Virus record (IMG/VR): IMGVR_UViG_3300027857_000011
Coordinates: 1-35,815 of that record
Length of the DNA: 35,815 nt
Origin: a virus
Direction: 5' to 3' (one strand)
Part shown: positions 24,994 to 31,559 of the stretch, piece after piece
Layout: every line of letters begins with the position of its first letter
Position numbering within the stretch: the stretch's first letter is position 1
The notes under the pieces: model-generated
Database searches by the model: none
Seen by the model: only the letters and a program-made list of their open reading frames with translations
Told to the model about the DNA's origin: nothing
Made by a program: the position numbers and the translations under genes

Positions 24994-25225
24994 ACCGAGC
25001 TAGCACTCTCGATACGAGCAACTGAAGACCGCCTGATTCCGTACAGAGTCTTGCGGTATCCGCGGATAGCTGCATACATCATTGAGCTAGCGGAGTGAAC
25101 TCGTAGGGTTCCACGGACAAAGGGAGCCCTATTTAAAGATTTCATTAGGGATAATGGTTCTTGCATACCTTATCCCACTCCTTTCCCCACTAAGAATGTC
25201 TATGTTCCTAGTGGGGTTCTTATTT
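24994..25225 (+). ncRNA. Candidate structured non-coding RNA (~230 nt) ending in an intrinsic terminator
   Basis: A promoter at 24960-24987 and a terminator at 25185-25225 frame a stretch with no convincing gene. Inside are a 12-base palindrome TATCCGCGGATA (25057-25068), GAGCTAGC twice (about 24996 and 25088), a GGGTTCC / GGGAGCCC stem (about 25112-25135), and a CATTA-GGGA-TAATG hairpin with a GNRA-type loop (25143-25156). The last competes with a longer GGGATAA / TTATCCC stem (25148-25154 with 25170-25176). AAGAC / GTCTT and ACCGC / GCGGT also compete near 25024-25057. This is the look of a folded RNA or an attenuator leader. No known RNA family is recognised. Confidence 0.5.
25185..25225 (+). 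terminator. Rho-independent terminator
   Basis: CCCCACTA (25185-25192) pairs with TAGTGGGG (25209-25216), extendable past one mismatch by GAA/TTC, and is followed by TTCTTATTT (25217-25225). It would end the transcript from the promoter at 24960. Confidence 0.75.
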
Positions 25226-25409
25226 CCGAATCACCATGCAAATTACTACATGCATGTCCGCAATTACATGGTGCCTCTAAATATGGCCGTAGACAGACGA
25301 ACTCAGATATACTATTGTCTATGTAGGGTTATGTAATAATCTTTCGCCTTAAGGCAAACTAGATAGTCCCACAGCTTTGTAGTACTTCCTAGTTAGAATT
25401 CTACCTAGG
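25226..25409. other. Palindrome-rich gene-free region upstream of rusA
   Basis: This stretch has no gene but holds, in order: CACCATG with CATGGTG (25232-25238, 25267-25273) enclosing the palindrome ACATGCATGT (25248-25257), TAGACA with TGTCTA (25290-25295, 25316-25321), the palindrome GCCTTAAGGC (25346-25355), and a 22-bp near-perfect dyad CCTAG-N12-CTAGG (25388-25409) ending eight bases before rusA. It may be an origin, a packaging signal or a regulatory leader. Confidence 0.5.
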
Positions 25410-25417
25410 TCAAATGT

Positions 25418-25822
25418 ATGGTATATGTGATTGAAGGAAAGCCGGTACCACTCCAACGAGCTCGCTTTGCACGAGATCATTGTTGGGATGCCCAGAAAGC
25501 CCTCAAGTGCTCAATAGCCATTTCCCTTGAACGACAACATCGCGACTTTCCCCTCCTTTCTGGACCCCTTAAGCTCAATATTACCTTCTACTTTGCTGAA
25601 CCCGTGAAGAAACGTCACAAGTTGAAACAGCCCGTGACGGAATGTCACGCACTCAGAAGCCATATCACTAAACCTGATCTCAGCAATCTTATTAAGTTCG
25701 TAGAAGATGTTGCAACGGGCATTATTTATAGCGATGATGCCATAATTGCTGAAATACACGCCTACAAGTGCTATGATAACCCGGCGAGAACAGAGTTTGA
25801 GTTGGTCCCATTGGAGAGATAA
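25418..25822 (+). CDS. rusA: RusA-family Holliday-junction endonuclease
   Basis: The protein has 134 residues, the usual RusA size. The N-terminus has the G-x-PVPLQRAR element (7-15). The catalytic block is KPDLSNLIKFVEDVATGIIY followed by SDDAII (85-110), with D87, D97 and D106/D107 as the likely metal-binding acids and a downstream Lys (K117). RusA enzymes are dimers that resolve four-way junctions with Mg2+, here probably to clean branched replication or packaging DNA. The gene sits directly before the probable small terminase. Upstream is a 22-bp dyad covering the weak ribosome site (TAGG). Confidence 0.92.
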   Translation: MVYVIEGKPVPLQRARFARDHCWDAQKALKCSIAISLERQHRDFPLLSGPLKLNITFYFAEPVKKRHKLKQPVTECHALRSHITKPDLSNLIKFVEDVATGIIYSDDAIIAEIHAYKCYDNPARTEFELVPLER

Positions 25823-25824
25823 AC

Positions 25825-26292
25825 ATGGATGACTTTAGAGAATATTGGAGAAATCCCACTACCCAGAAGAGCATAGGCGTATGGCGTGCTTCATCACACA
25901 CCTCTATTGCGGAGTTGGAATTCATTTCGGAACTTCTTCTTGACTGGTTGGATAAAGAGCAAGCATTGATCGCATCTACCTTCTATTCATCGCGTAATAT
26001 AGCACGTGCAACTTTCTATGATTGGATGGAACGCTGCCCGCAATTGAAGTGGGCGTGGCAAGTAGCACTACAAAGAATTGGAGAGCGTAGAGAGCTGGGT
26101 GGATTAAAGGGTCAGCTTAATTCAGGTATGATCCAAGCTTCTCAGCCTCTCTATAGTAAGGATTATTTGGACTTGAAGATGCAACTCATGAAGCATTCTG
26201 ATGAAAGTGTGAGACAGACAATCGTAGTTCTTCGTGATAAGATGCCCGAGACAGATGAAGTGAAGTCTAAGGGTTACGAAGGCGCTGAATAG
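25825..26292 (+). CDS. terS: Probable terminase small subunit
   Basis: The protein has 155 residues. The start is two bases after rusA, behind GGAGAG. Residues 47-72 look like a helix-turn-helix (ALIASTFYSSRNIARATFYD, then WMERCPQL), followed by a long helix (LKWAWQVALQRIGERRELGG) and a C-terminal helical arm. This is the architecture of small terminases that bind the pac site and form a ring. The position after rusA and about 1.4 kb before the large terminase supports it. The gene does not directly adjoin the large subunit, which is somewhat unusual. Another HTH packaging or regulatory protein is possible. Confidence 0.65.
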   Translation: MDDFREYWRNPTTQKSIGVWRASSHTSIAELEFISELLLDWLDKEQALIASTFYSSRNIARATFYDWMERCPQLKWAWQVALQRIGERRELGGLKGQLNSGMIQASQPLYSKDYLDLKMQLMKHSDESVRQTIVVLRDKMPETDEVKSKGYEGAE

Positions 26293-26313
26293 TATTATAT
26301 TTGCGGCATATTC

Positions 26314-26341
26314 TTGATCTTATTCGTAGATATGTTATACT
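26314..26341 (+). promoter_or_regulatory. Sigma70-type promoter before the packaging-region genes
   Basis: TTGATC (26314-26319) and TATACT (26336-26341) are 16 bp apart, with the same GTTATACTTA surround as the promoter at 24960. It lies 36 bases before the 26377 gene. Confidence 0.6.
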
Positions 26342-26376
26342 TAGAATATGTTTAATCTACACAGGAAAGGAATCCC

Positions 26377-26517
26377 ATGTGTAACAATTACGAAACTTTC
26401 TGGACCCTATTGTTCCTCTATCTTATTTATAGATGGGGAAAGCGTAATGGATATCGAGAAGCACTCTATTGCGTAGGGTGTGACAACTTATTATCGTGTA
26501 ATGAATGTAAAGAATAG
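26377..26517 (+). CDS. 46-residue membrane mini-protein with two CxxC pairs
   Basis: This small frame has a strong ribosome site (AGGAAAGGA) and its own promoter. A hydrophobic segment spans about residues 8-19 (FWTLLFLYLIYR). The C-terminus has C32xxC35 and C41xxC44, a probable small zinc knuckle on the cytoplasmic side. No family is recognised. It lies before a terminator at 26553, so it may be transcribed as a short separate mRNA. Confidence 0.7.
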   Translation: MCNNYETFWTLLFLYLIYRWGKRNGYREALYCVGCDNLLSCNECKE

Positions 26518-26552
26518 ATTCCGCGTCCCACCCCCTGGGATGTGGGATTCCG

Positions 26553-26582
26553 ACTGGCCTTACTTCGGTGGGGCCAGTTTAC
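26553..26582 (+). terminator. Rho-independent terminator
   Basis: ACTGGCC (26553-26559) pairs with GGCCAGT (26572-26578), followed by TTACTAT. A second small hairpin (TCCCA 26526-26530 with TGGGA 26536-26540) precedes it. It would end the 26377 transcript, so the following genes depend on readthrough or another promoter. Confidence 0.65.
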
Positions 26583-26596
26583 TATAGAAAGGCAAT

Positions 26597-26926
26597 ATGG
26601 GAAGAAAGTGCTGTGGCGATAAAGGACAGGAATTGGTTGATGGCCTATTTACCAAAGTCCCAATCGATGAATTATTGAATGGTATGATCGATATATTAAA
26701 GCCCATGGGCAAGATGTGCGATTTGCTGTGGAGTGAATACCAGGGAGGAGCTGATTGGGACTTCCTGTTTGAGAAAGACAATGCTGCCATGATGTTGCCC
26801 CATGTAATTATGATTAAGAGGCTTACCAATCTGCCCCATATGCGAGAATTGCTTCAAGATTATATTGGCGCGGATAATGAAATATTAGAAGCTATTGCTA
26901 CATTGTCGATCGAATTAAAGGATTAG
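26597..26926 (+). CDS. Unknown protein, tandem paralogue of the next gene
   Basis: The protein has 109 residues behind AGAAAGG. It is mainly helical. Its segment KPMGKMCDLLWSEY, and its C-terminal end with RELLQDYIGADNEILEAIAT, align by eye with the next protein (NPIMGNIKALCDYVWHKF and then RAILSQLLDKDNDVIRLLDN). The Cys pair at residues 5-6 is unique. The two are probably duplicated. No family name is recognised. Position near the terminases hints at packaging or early regulation. Confidence 0.75.
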   Translation: MGRKCCGDKGQELVDGLFTKVPIDELLNGMIDILKPMGKMCDLLWSEYQGGADWDFLFEKDNAAMMLPHVIMIKRLTNLPHMRELLQDYIGADNEILEAIATLSIELKD

Positions 26927-26928
26927 TT

Positions 26929-27276
26929 ATGGTTAAGATTAAGAGAGACTCCCAAGACGACAATATGCCACTCATAAAGAAGGTAACTAATTGCATAGTA
27001 AAGAATAGCGTGGCTCACTCTATTATGGTTATTAATCCCATCATGGGCAATATTAAGGCGCTATGCGATTATGTATGGCATAAATTCAAGGAAGAGGGCC
27101 GTGAGAAGTTCTGTTCTAATCGCGGTACTTTCATAGTCTTGATAGGGTTCTTAAAGGAGGTTATAGCTGTTGCAGAATCAAGAGCTATTCTGAGCCAATT
27201 GCTTGATAAGGATAATGACGTCATAAGGTTATTAGACAATATGTCGGTGTGTACTGAGGAGGAAGAGAGCTCCTAA
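26929..27276 (+). CDS. Unknown protein, tandem paralogue of the previous gene
   Basis: The protein has 115 residues. It starts two bases after the previous stop, with AAGGA upstream. It is helical, with Cys residues at about 22, 47 and 64, and a Glu/Ser-rich C-terminus (TEEEESS). See the previous gene for the shared W-containing motif and the shared C-terminal helix. The function is unknown. Confidence 0.75.
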   Translation: MVKIKRDSQDDNMPLIKKVTNCIVKNSVAHSIMVINPIMGNIKALCDYVWHKFKEEGREKFCSNRGTFIVLIGFLKEVIAVAESRAILSQLLDKDNDVIRLLDNMSVCTEEEESS

Positions 27277-27303
27277 GTGATCCTTAGGTGATTAGCATAA
27301 TCC

Positions 27304-27660
27304 ATGGTAGTATGTGAGGGTATCACATACGCAAATGGAGAGTGCTATATGAACCAAGGAGAGAGCCTTGTTCCCGTCAACTGGGACTGTCGTGTTGATC
27401 TTGTAGAGAAGACACTGAATAGTTGTGCAGCCAAACATATATTTAAATTCCAGCTAGATGATGATCACTTCTTCTTATGGTCACGGAGAATGTCGAGGGG
27501 CTATCGTCTCTTGATTGCCGTGCCTGAGGGCAAGCGTTATACGTATCAGCCCTTTCTTGAGGCTGACTATACCCTTGTTCAGAAGTTTGGTCCCTTCTTG
27601 CAGGAATTCTTCGCGCTCATTATGGAGTACTTGGAGTTCGCGCCTCGGCCTTTGTGGTAG
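27304..27660 (+). CDS. Unknown protein upstream of the large terminase
   Basis: The protein has 118 residues from ATG 27304. An alternative in-frame ATG at 27349 has a better ribosome site (GGAGAG, six bases before it) and would give 103 residues, so the start is uncertain. The middle is beta-rich (KHIFKFQLDDDHFFLWSRRM, then YRLLIAVPEGKRYTYQPF) and the C-terminus is helical with many aromatics. Its last seven bases overlap the GTG start of the large terminase, so the two are translationally coupled. No family is recognised. Confidence 0.75.
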   Translation: MVVCEGITYANGECYMNQGESLVPVNWDCRVDLVEKTLNSCAAKHIFKFQLDDDHFFLWSRRMSRGYRLLIAVPEGKRYTYQPFLEADYTLVQKFGPFLQEFFALIMEYLEFAPRPLW

Positions 27661-29006
27661 AGAGAGTAGTTAAGCTTGAAGGATTTAAACCACGACCCTA
27701 CCAACTACCGATCTTCGATGCGATAGAGAATAAACGCTATAAGCGAGTATTGGCTATCCTACCACGCAGGGCGGGAAAGGATATCTGTGGTTTCAATCTG
27801 TGCATTAGAGCTGCTCTTCACCTTGTGGGAGTGTATTACTATATCTTTCCGACCTATAGCCAAGCGAAGAAGGTAATCTGGGACAGCATGACCAATGAGG
27901 GCAAGCGGTTCCTGGATTATATACCTGAAGAGCTCGTTGAGAGCAAGAACTCATCTGAGATGAAGATCCGTCTTGTTAACGGGTCGCTCATACAGCTGGT
28001 AGGTTCTGACAATTATGATAGCTTGATGGGAACGAACCCCCGTGGTGTAGTATTTAGCGAGTACGCGCTTCAAGACCCGCGGGCATACCAATTTATCAGG
28101 CCTATTCTGGCAGCCAATAATGGGTGGGCATTGTTCCTTTCCACACCACGTGGCAAGAACCATCTGTGGGAGTTGTACAATATAGCAACACAGTCTCCTG
28201 ACTGGTTCGCTTATAAACTTACCGTTGAAGATACTCATCACATTCCCCTTTATGAAATTGAGCGGGAGAAGGCAGAGGGCATTATGTCCGAAGACCTCAT
28301 CCAGCAAGAATACTATACCTCATTTACTATGGGAGTCGAGGGTGCTTATTACGCTAAGTATCTTGATCGCATGCGCGTTAACGGTCAAGTGGGAATTGTA
28401 CCTTGGGAACCGGCGTTTAAGGTTAATACCGCATGGGACTTGGGCATGCGAGATAGTACTTCAATCATCTTCTTTCAGGTAGTAGGCCAAACAATTCGCA
28501 TTATCGATTGCTATGAGAATTCTAAAGAAGGACTCGAACACTACATTAAGGTAGTTCACAACAAACCTTATCAGTATGGCAAACATATTGCGCCTCACGA
28601 TATCAAGGTCAAAGAGTTCACTTCTGGTGTAGCACGTATTGAGAAGGCGCGTCAATTGGGAGTAAACTTTGTCGTGGCCCCCAATATCACCATAGAAGAC
28701 GGCATAGAATCGGTTCGTAGTGCCACCGCCAAGATATGGATAGATGAGCGTCAATGCGCACCATTACTTAAAGCCCTGGGCAATTATCGCCAAGAATTCG
28801 ACGTTAAACGCAAAGTATATAAGCCCCAACCTCTGCACGATTGGTCTTCACATTACGCGGATTCCATGCGGTATCTCTGCATATCACTATCCAAGACTCG
28901 TGATGGGCTCAGCGCCGAGGAGTTGGAACAGCGATATCGGGAAGCGATGCAGGGGGATACCGCCAATTTACCGAAGTTCTATAGAAGTGATTCAACTGAT
29001 TATTAA
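27654..29006 (+). CDS. terL: Terminase large subunit (packaging ATPase and nuclease)
   Basis: The protein has 450 residues from a GTG start overlapping the previous gene. The N-terminal ATPase has Walker A LPRRAGKD (36-43), Walker B GVVFSEYA (131-138, with catalytic Glu136) and the coupling motif FLSTPRGKNH (161-170). The C-terminal RNase-H-like nuclease has candidate metal-binding Asp262 (NTAWDLGMRDS), Asp316 (PHDIKVKE) and Asp403 (HYADSMRY). Together with the small subunit it drives DNA into the procapsid through the portal and cuts it. Length is typical for a compact large terminase. With a P22-like portal, headful packaging from a pac site is likely, which fits the circular assembly. Confidence 0.93.
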   Translation: MVERVVKLEGFKPRPYQLPIFDAIENKRYKRVLAILPRRAGKDICGFNLCIRAALHLVGVYYYIFPTYSQAKKVIWDSMTNEGKRFLDYIPEELVESKNSSEMKIRLVNGSLIQLVGSDNYDSLMGTNPRGVVFSEYALQDPRAYQFIRPILAANNGWALFLSTPRGKNHLWELYNIATQSPDWFAYKLTVEDTHHIPLYEIEREKAEGIMSEDLIQQEYYTSFTMGVEGAYYAKYLDRMRVNGQVGIVPWEPAFKVNTAWDLGMRDSTSIIFFQVVGQTIRIIDCYENSKEGLEHYIKVVHNKPYQYGKHIAPHDIKVKEFTSGVARIEKARQLGVNFVVAPNITIEDGIESVRSATAKIWIDERQCAPLLKALGNYRQEFDVKRKVYKPQPLHDWSSHYADSMRYLCISLSKTRDGLSAEELEQRYREAMQGDTANLPKFYRSDSTDY

Positions 29007-29014
29007 GGAGAGAG

Positions 29015-29392
29015 ATGGAATTTGCTAACCGTCAGGATTTAATAAAGAAAGTTATTGGAAGAGAGCAGCTTGAGTATATAGACGCTTTCTGTATGCAATC
29101 AAGCCGCATGGAACGCATCGAGATCCTTGCCGCTATGCGTAAAGAACTAAGCGGTCTCGTTAAGGAAGTTAATGAAGCAGGCAAGTCCCATAAGATATGC
29201 GCGCACCTTAAGGGCCAGATGAATGAGCTTATTAAAGAATATAGAGACTCTATGAAGAGCTTCACTGAGACCCAGAAGACGATGCCGTGTAACACCAAAG
29301 AGATCATGATTAATTATCGTCTTGTTAAGGCGTTAATAGAGAACACGTTATCCGAAGGTAATGTATGTGATGAGGGCGCTGTTGTGTGTTGA
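29015..29392 (+). CDS. Small helical protein after the large terminase
   Basis: The protein has 125 residues behind AAGGAGAGAG. It is nearly all helix with two charged coiled-coil segments (RMERIEILAAMRKELSGLVK, then MNELIKEYRDSMKSFTETQK) and Cys residues at both ends. It may oligomerise. No family is recognised. Its end overlaps the next gene by seven bases. Confidence 0.75.
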   Translation: MEFANRQDLIKKVIGREQLEYIDAFCMQSSRMERIEILAAMRKELSGLVKEVNEAGKSHKICAHLKGQMNELIKEYRDSMKSFTETQKTMPCNTKEIMINYRLVKALIENTLSEGNVCDEGAVVC

Positions 29393-29733
29393 ATATTCGT
29401 ACGATAGTAGTGTGCGTGTATTGCGGATCTGCACTCCCCAGTGCAGTACGCAAGGAGCGCACCATAAAGATGGAGGAGGGTGCTATATGTTCCCCTCTCT
29501 GTAAGATACGGGGTAGATTAGTGGTTCCCAATGATCAGGGCTGTTGGTTGTTCATGCGTCCCGCATTCACCTGGAACTACCGATCTTATTCCATTAAGGG
29601 AGTGCTTTATGAATGGCACTTTGACGCTCCTAAGGCGCCCGAGGTTATTCCTATGAGTTGTAGTATTAAGAACTGCGCTAACCCTGAGCATATGGTTGCT
29701 TATGGGCGCGCTCGTATCAGGAGAGTGATATGA
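29386..29733 (+). CDS. Degenerate HNH-fold protein (catalytic His replaced by Met)
   Basis: The protein has 115 residues from GTG 29386, with GAGGG upstream. It has the same layout as the intact HNH protein at 6922: zinc pairs C10xxC13 and C35xxxC39, a QGCWLF strand, and a final IPMSCSIKNCANPEHM block (88-103). At the place of the catalytic His in RHSC there is Met90 (MSC). The later Asn99 and His102 remain, and the HRISY element has become EWHF. The C-terminal HTH is missing. It is probably a nuclease-dead zinc DNA-binding protein kept for another task, or a decaying homing gene. It is coupled to both neighbours. Confidence 0.7.
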   Translation: MLNIRTIVVCVYCGSALPSAVRKERTIKMEEGAICSPLCKIRGRLVVPNDQGCWLFMRPAFTWNYRSYSIKGVLYEWHFDAPKAPEVIPMSCSIKNCANPEHMVAYGRARIRRVI

Positions 29734-30200
29734 AGAAACTAGGAGAGATAGCATCGTGGATCGCGGGAAACAATCCCTTCGATAACATAGTTCCCGGAGA
29801 TAAGGGTAAGCGCAAAGTCCGCAAGGACGATAGCCCTACGCTACGTCTTGATAAGATGAGCAAAGATCAGATCAAGGGAGCCTTTGCTCATGATGTATGT
29901 GATGCATGGAGATTCAATCTCCCCGATCAGGATACGGTGAGCTTCTATCGTACCTATTTAAGGGTCTGTACGAGGCTGGGATTATTCTCTAAGGCTGATG
30001 GTTCATTTCTTACGGTCGAGGAATTCGCCGCGAAGGATTATGACGCCATGCAAGAGATTATTAAGAGCGCTCCCGATGTAACTCTGGGCACAAAGAGAGG
30101 AGCGGTTAAGTTTCACCAGAACTTCTGCAACTTCTTACACGGGATAACTGGTGGTGAATGTAAACGTTACGAACGAGAATTGGACCCTATTTATGGTTAG
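29730..30200 (+). CDS. Unknown helical protein
   Basis: The protein has 156 residues. Its ATG overlaps the stop of the previous gene (ATGA) and has GGAGAG upstream. The first 45 residues are basic and flexible. The rest is helical with MSKDQIKGAFAHDVCDAWRF, then TVSFYRTYLRVCTRLGLF and VKFHQNFCNFLHGITG. The hydrophobic helix pairs suggest a small oligomer. No family is recognised. Confidence 0.75.
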   Translation: MKKLGEIASWIAGNNPFDNIVPGDKGKRKVRKDDSPTLRLDKMSKDQIKGAFAHDVCDAWRFNLPDQDTVSFYRTYLRVCTRLGLFSKADGSFLTVEEFAAKDYDAMQEIIKSAPDVTLGTKRGAVKFHQNFCNFLHGITGGECKRYERELDPIYG

Positions 30201-30498
30201 TAGAGAAGACAAAGATATTAAGATATATATCCGTAAGAAAGAATATCAAGATATTGATATTAAATGCCTTGGCTTTATTGATAGCTTCATCCAGAAGTAT
30301 ATGAAGCAGTATTATGGGAAGTCATTTAATGGTGGTATAGATAAGATAGACGGTCTCACCTGGGAAGAGATCCTGGGCGATCTTAATGCAGTCTATGAGA
30401 CCAAGTGGAAGGATCATGGCAAGAATTATAAAGATCTTGTGGATCGCACCTTGCCTAAATATGAGGACCCGCTCATCAAAGCGGTCAACGAATTATAA
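30193..30498 (+). CDS. Unknown small protein at the end of the packaging operon
   Basis: I chose ATG 30193, which overlaps the previous stop by eight bases, giving 101 residues. An in-frame GTG at 30151 would add 14 residues but lacks a ribosome site. The protein is charged and helical, with many Lys/Asp/Tyr (SFIQKYMKQYYGKSFNGGID, then GLTWEEILGDLNAVYETKWK). No family is recognised. A strong terminator follows at 30517. Confidence 0.7.
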   Translation: MVSREDKDIKIYIRKKEYQDIDIKCLGFIDSFIQKYMKQYYGKSFNGGIDKIDGLTWEEILGDLNAVYETKWKDHGKNYKDLVDRTLPKYEDPLIKAVNEL

Positions 30499-30516
30499 CA
30501 CCACGCGTGTTCATTC

Positions 30517-30562
30517 CCCGGGAAAGGGACATCGGAAATTGGTCCCCTCCCGGGTTTATATT
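30517..30562 (+). terminator. Strong rho-independent terminator between convergent operons
   Basis: CCCGGGA-AA-GGGAC (30517-30530) pairs with the arm 30542-30554 (ending CCTCCCGGG), giving a GC-rich stem of about twelve pairs with one small bulge, followed by TTTATATT. It ends the packaging operon just before the convergent reverse-strand cassette. Confidence 0.75.
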
Positions 30563-31196
30563 ACTTACTACTGTCTTTCTTGATAGGAGCAAATCTGACA
30601 AATCTACTAGCGAGACTTACTACTTCAGATTCCCCACCATCCTCAAGCGATAGCTTAAGTCCTTCATCTTCACACTCGGTAGGATATCCCGTAGAGGTAA
30701 ATGATCGAGATCTTCTATTCTTATAGAGGCAATCTTGAAAGGCTTTCACTGATCCTGCGCGTTGACGGCGACACTTTACGATCTCCGCTTCCTCGAGGTC
30801 AGCCTGCTTCTTACGCTCTCTTTCTGCATTCTTAGCTTGCTGTTCTTTGGTGGGATAGAAGTGCCTATAGGCGGCATAGCCACCTCCGGCAACTACTGCG
30901 CCTCCTGCAACGTAAGGGGCCGCTGGGGCAGCCGCTACGGCAACCGCAGTTCCCTTTGCCCACGCGAAGGCTGAACATACACCAGCCTTGATACTACCAG
31001 CTGCGCTTACCAATCCCTTACCTATATAGGCTACCGTGACTAATCCTACCTTCATACCGGCATCAGATCCCATTCCACCCTGCCTGAACATCTCTTGTTC
31101 TGCGGGAGTAAAGATAGGCTTCTTGTCCTTATCTTGCTCTGATGCTTGTAGTGATACTACTAATGCCGATAGTGCTATTATTCTATTCAGTTCCAT
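30561..31196 (-). CDS. Secreted Gly/Ala-rich protein with charged coiled coil
   Basis: The protein has 211 residues. Residues 1-19 (MELNRIIALSALVVSLQAS) look like a cleavable signal peptide. Residues 50-105 are Gly/Ala-rich and hydrophobic (AVAVAAAPAAPYVAGGAVVA, then GGGYAAYRHFYP), able to span a membrane. Residues 112-135 form a charged coil (KEQQAKNAERERKKQADLEE). Cys residues at about 139 and 153 flank a KAFQDCLYK segment. The start overlaps the previous gene by 14 bases. The style (signal peptide, Gly/Ala membrane stretch, coil, CLYK) reminds me of Dependentiae secreted proteins. The function is unknown. A role in envelope modification, lysis or superinfection exclusion is possible. Confidence 0.75.
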   Translation of the reverse strand: MELNRIIALSALVVSLQASEQDKDKKPIFTPAEQEMFRQGGMGSDAGMKVGLVTVAYIGKGLVSAAGSIKAGVCSAFAWAKGTAVAVAAAPAAPYVAGGAVVAGGGYAAYRHFYPTKEQQAKNAERERKKQADLEEAEIVKCRRQRAGSVKAFQDCLYKNRRSRSFTSTGYPTECEDEGLKLSLEDGGESEVVSLASRFVRFAPIKKDSSK

Positions 31197-31497
31197 ATTC
31201 TATTAAATCTCGTTTCATACGCGCTAGCCGTGCTCGTGCGTTACTCAACCCAATCACGAGATTGCCGTAGAATGATGCGGATTTCTCAGCTTCTTCACTA
31301 AAGGGGCCTCTCCATACCTTATCTTCCATGTCCTTCTGGAACCACTCTATCTTAGGCTCTACACCCTTTATGGTTTCTTCCAGCTGGTATATATCAAGAA
31401 CTAATTGTTCTCGAGATGGTTTAGTGGGAGATTCCGTAATAGCTGCTTGGCATGAGTAGCACATGATGATGGCTAATAGCGTTGCTTTGTGTAACAT
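31183..31497 (-). CDS. Secreted small helical protein (spanin-like by context only)
   Basis: The protein has 104 residues. Residues 1-19 (MLHKATLLAIIMCYSCQAA) look like a signal peptide with a short n-region and possible cleavage after CQA. The Cys there does not fit a clean lipobox. The mature part is one or two long helices (EQLVLDIYQLEETIKGVEPK, then SNARARLARMKRDLIEYG). A periplasmic coiled coil after a signal peptide next to small membrane proteins is what a spanin would look like, but sequence support is absent. Three GTCGAC palindromes lie just upstream. Confidence 0.7.
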   Translation of the reverse strand: MLHKATLLAIIMCYSCQAAITESPTKPSREQLVLDIYQLEETIKGVEPKIEWFQKDMEDKVWRGPFSEEAEKSASFYGNLVIGLSNARARLARMKRDLIEYGTE

Positions 31498-31515
31498 AAT
31501 TCGTCTCCTTCAGTC

Positions 31516-31553
31516 GTCGACATTGTGTCGACAACTGTCTCCAATTTGTCGAC
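31516..31553. promoter_or_regulatory. Three GTCGAC palindromes in helical phase, candidate operator
   Basis: GTCGAC occurs at 31516-31521, 31527-31532 and 31548-31553. Spacings are 11 and 21 bp, so all copies lie on one face of the helix. The second copy extends to TGTCGACA. They sit between the 30-residue gene and the start of the 104-residue secreted gene, within a few tens of bases of its start. They are likely binding sites for a dimeric regulator. Confidence 0.5.
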
Positions 31554-31559
31554 GGTTCA

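Noticed and set aside
25108-25138. GGTTC-containing hairpin considered as a tRNA T-arm
   Set aside because: No acceptor stem, anticodon arm or CCA end could be placed around it.
25154-25336. 60-residue frame in the gene-free region
   Set aside because: It spans the terminator hairpin and several palindromes, and lacks a ribosome site.
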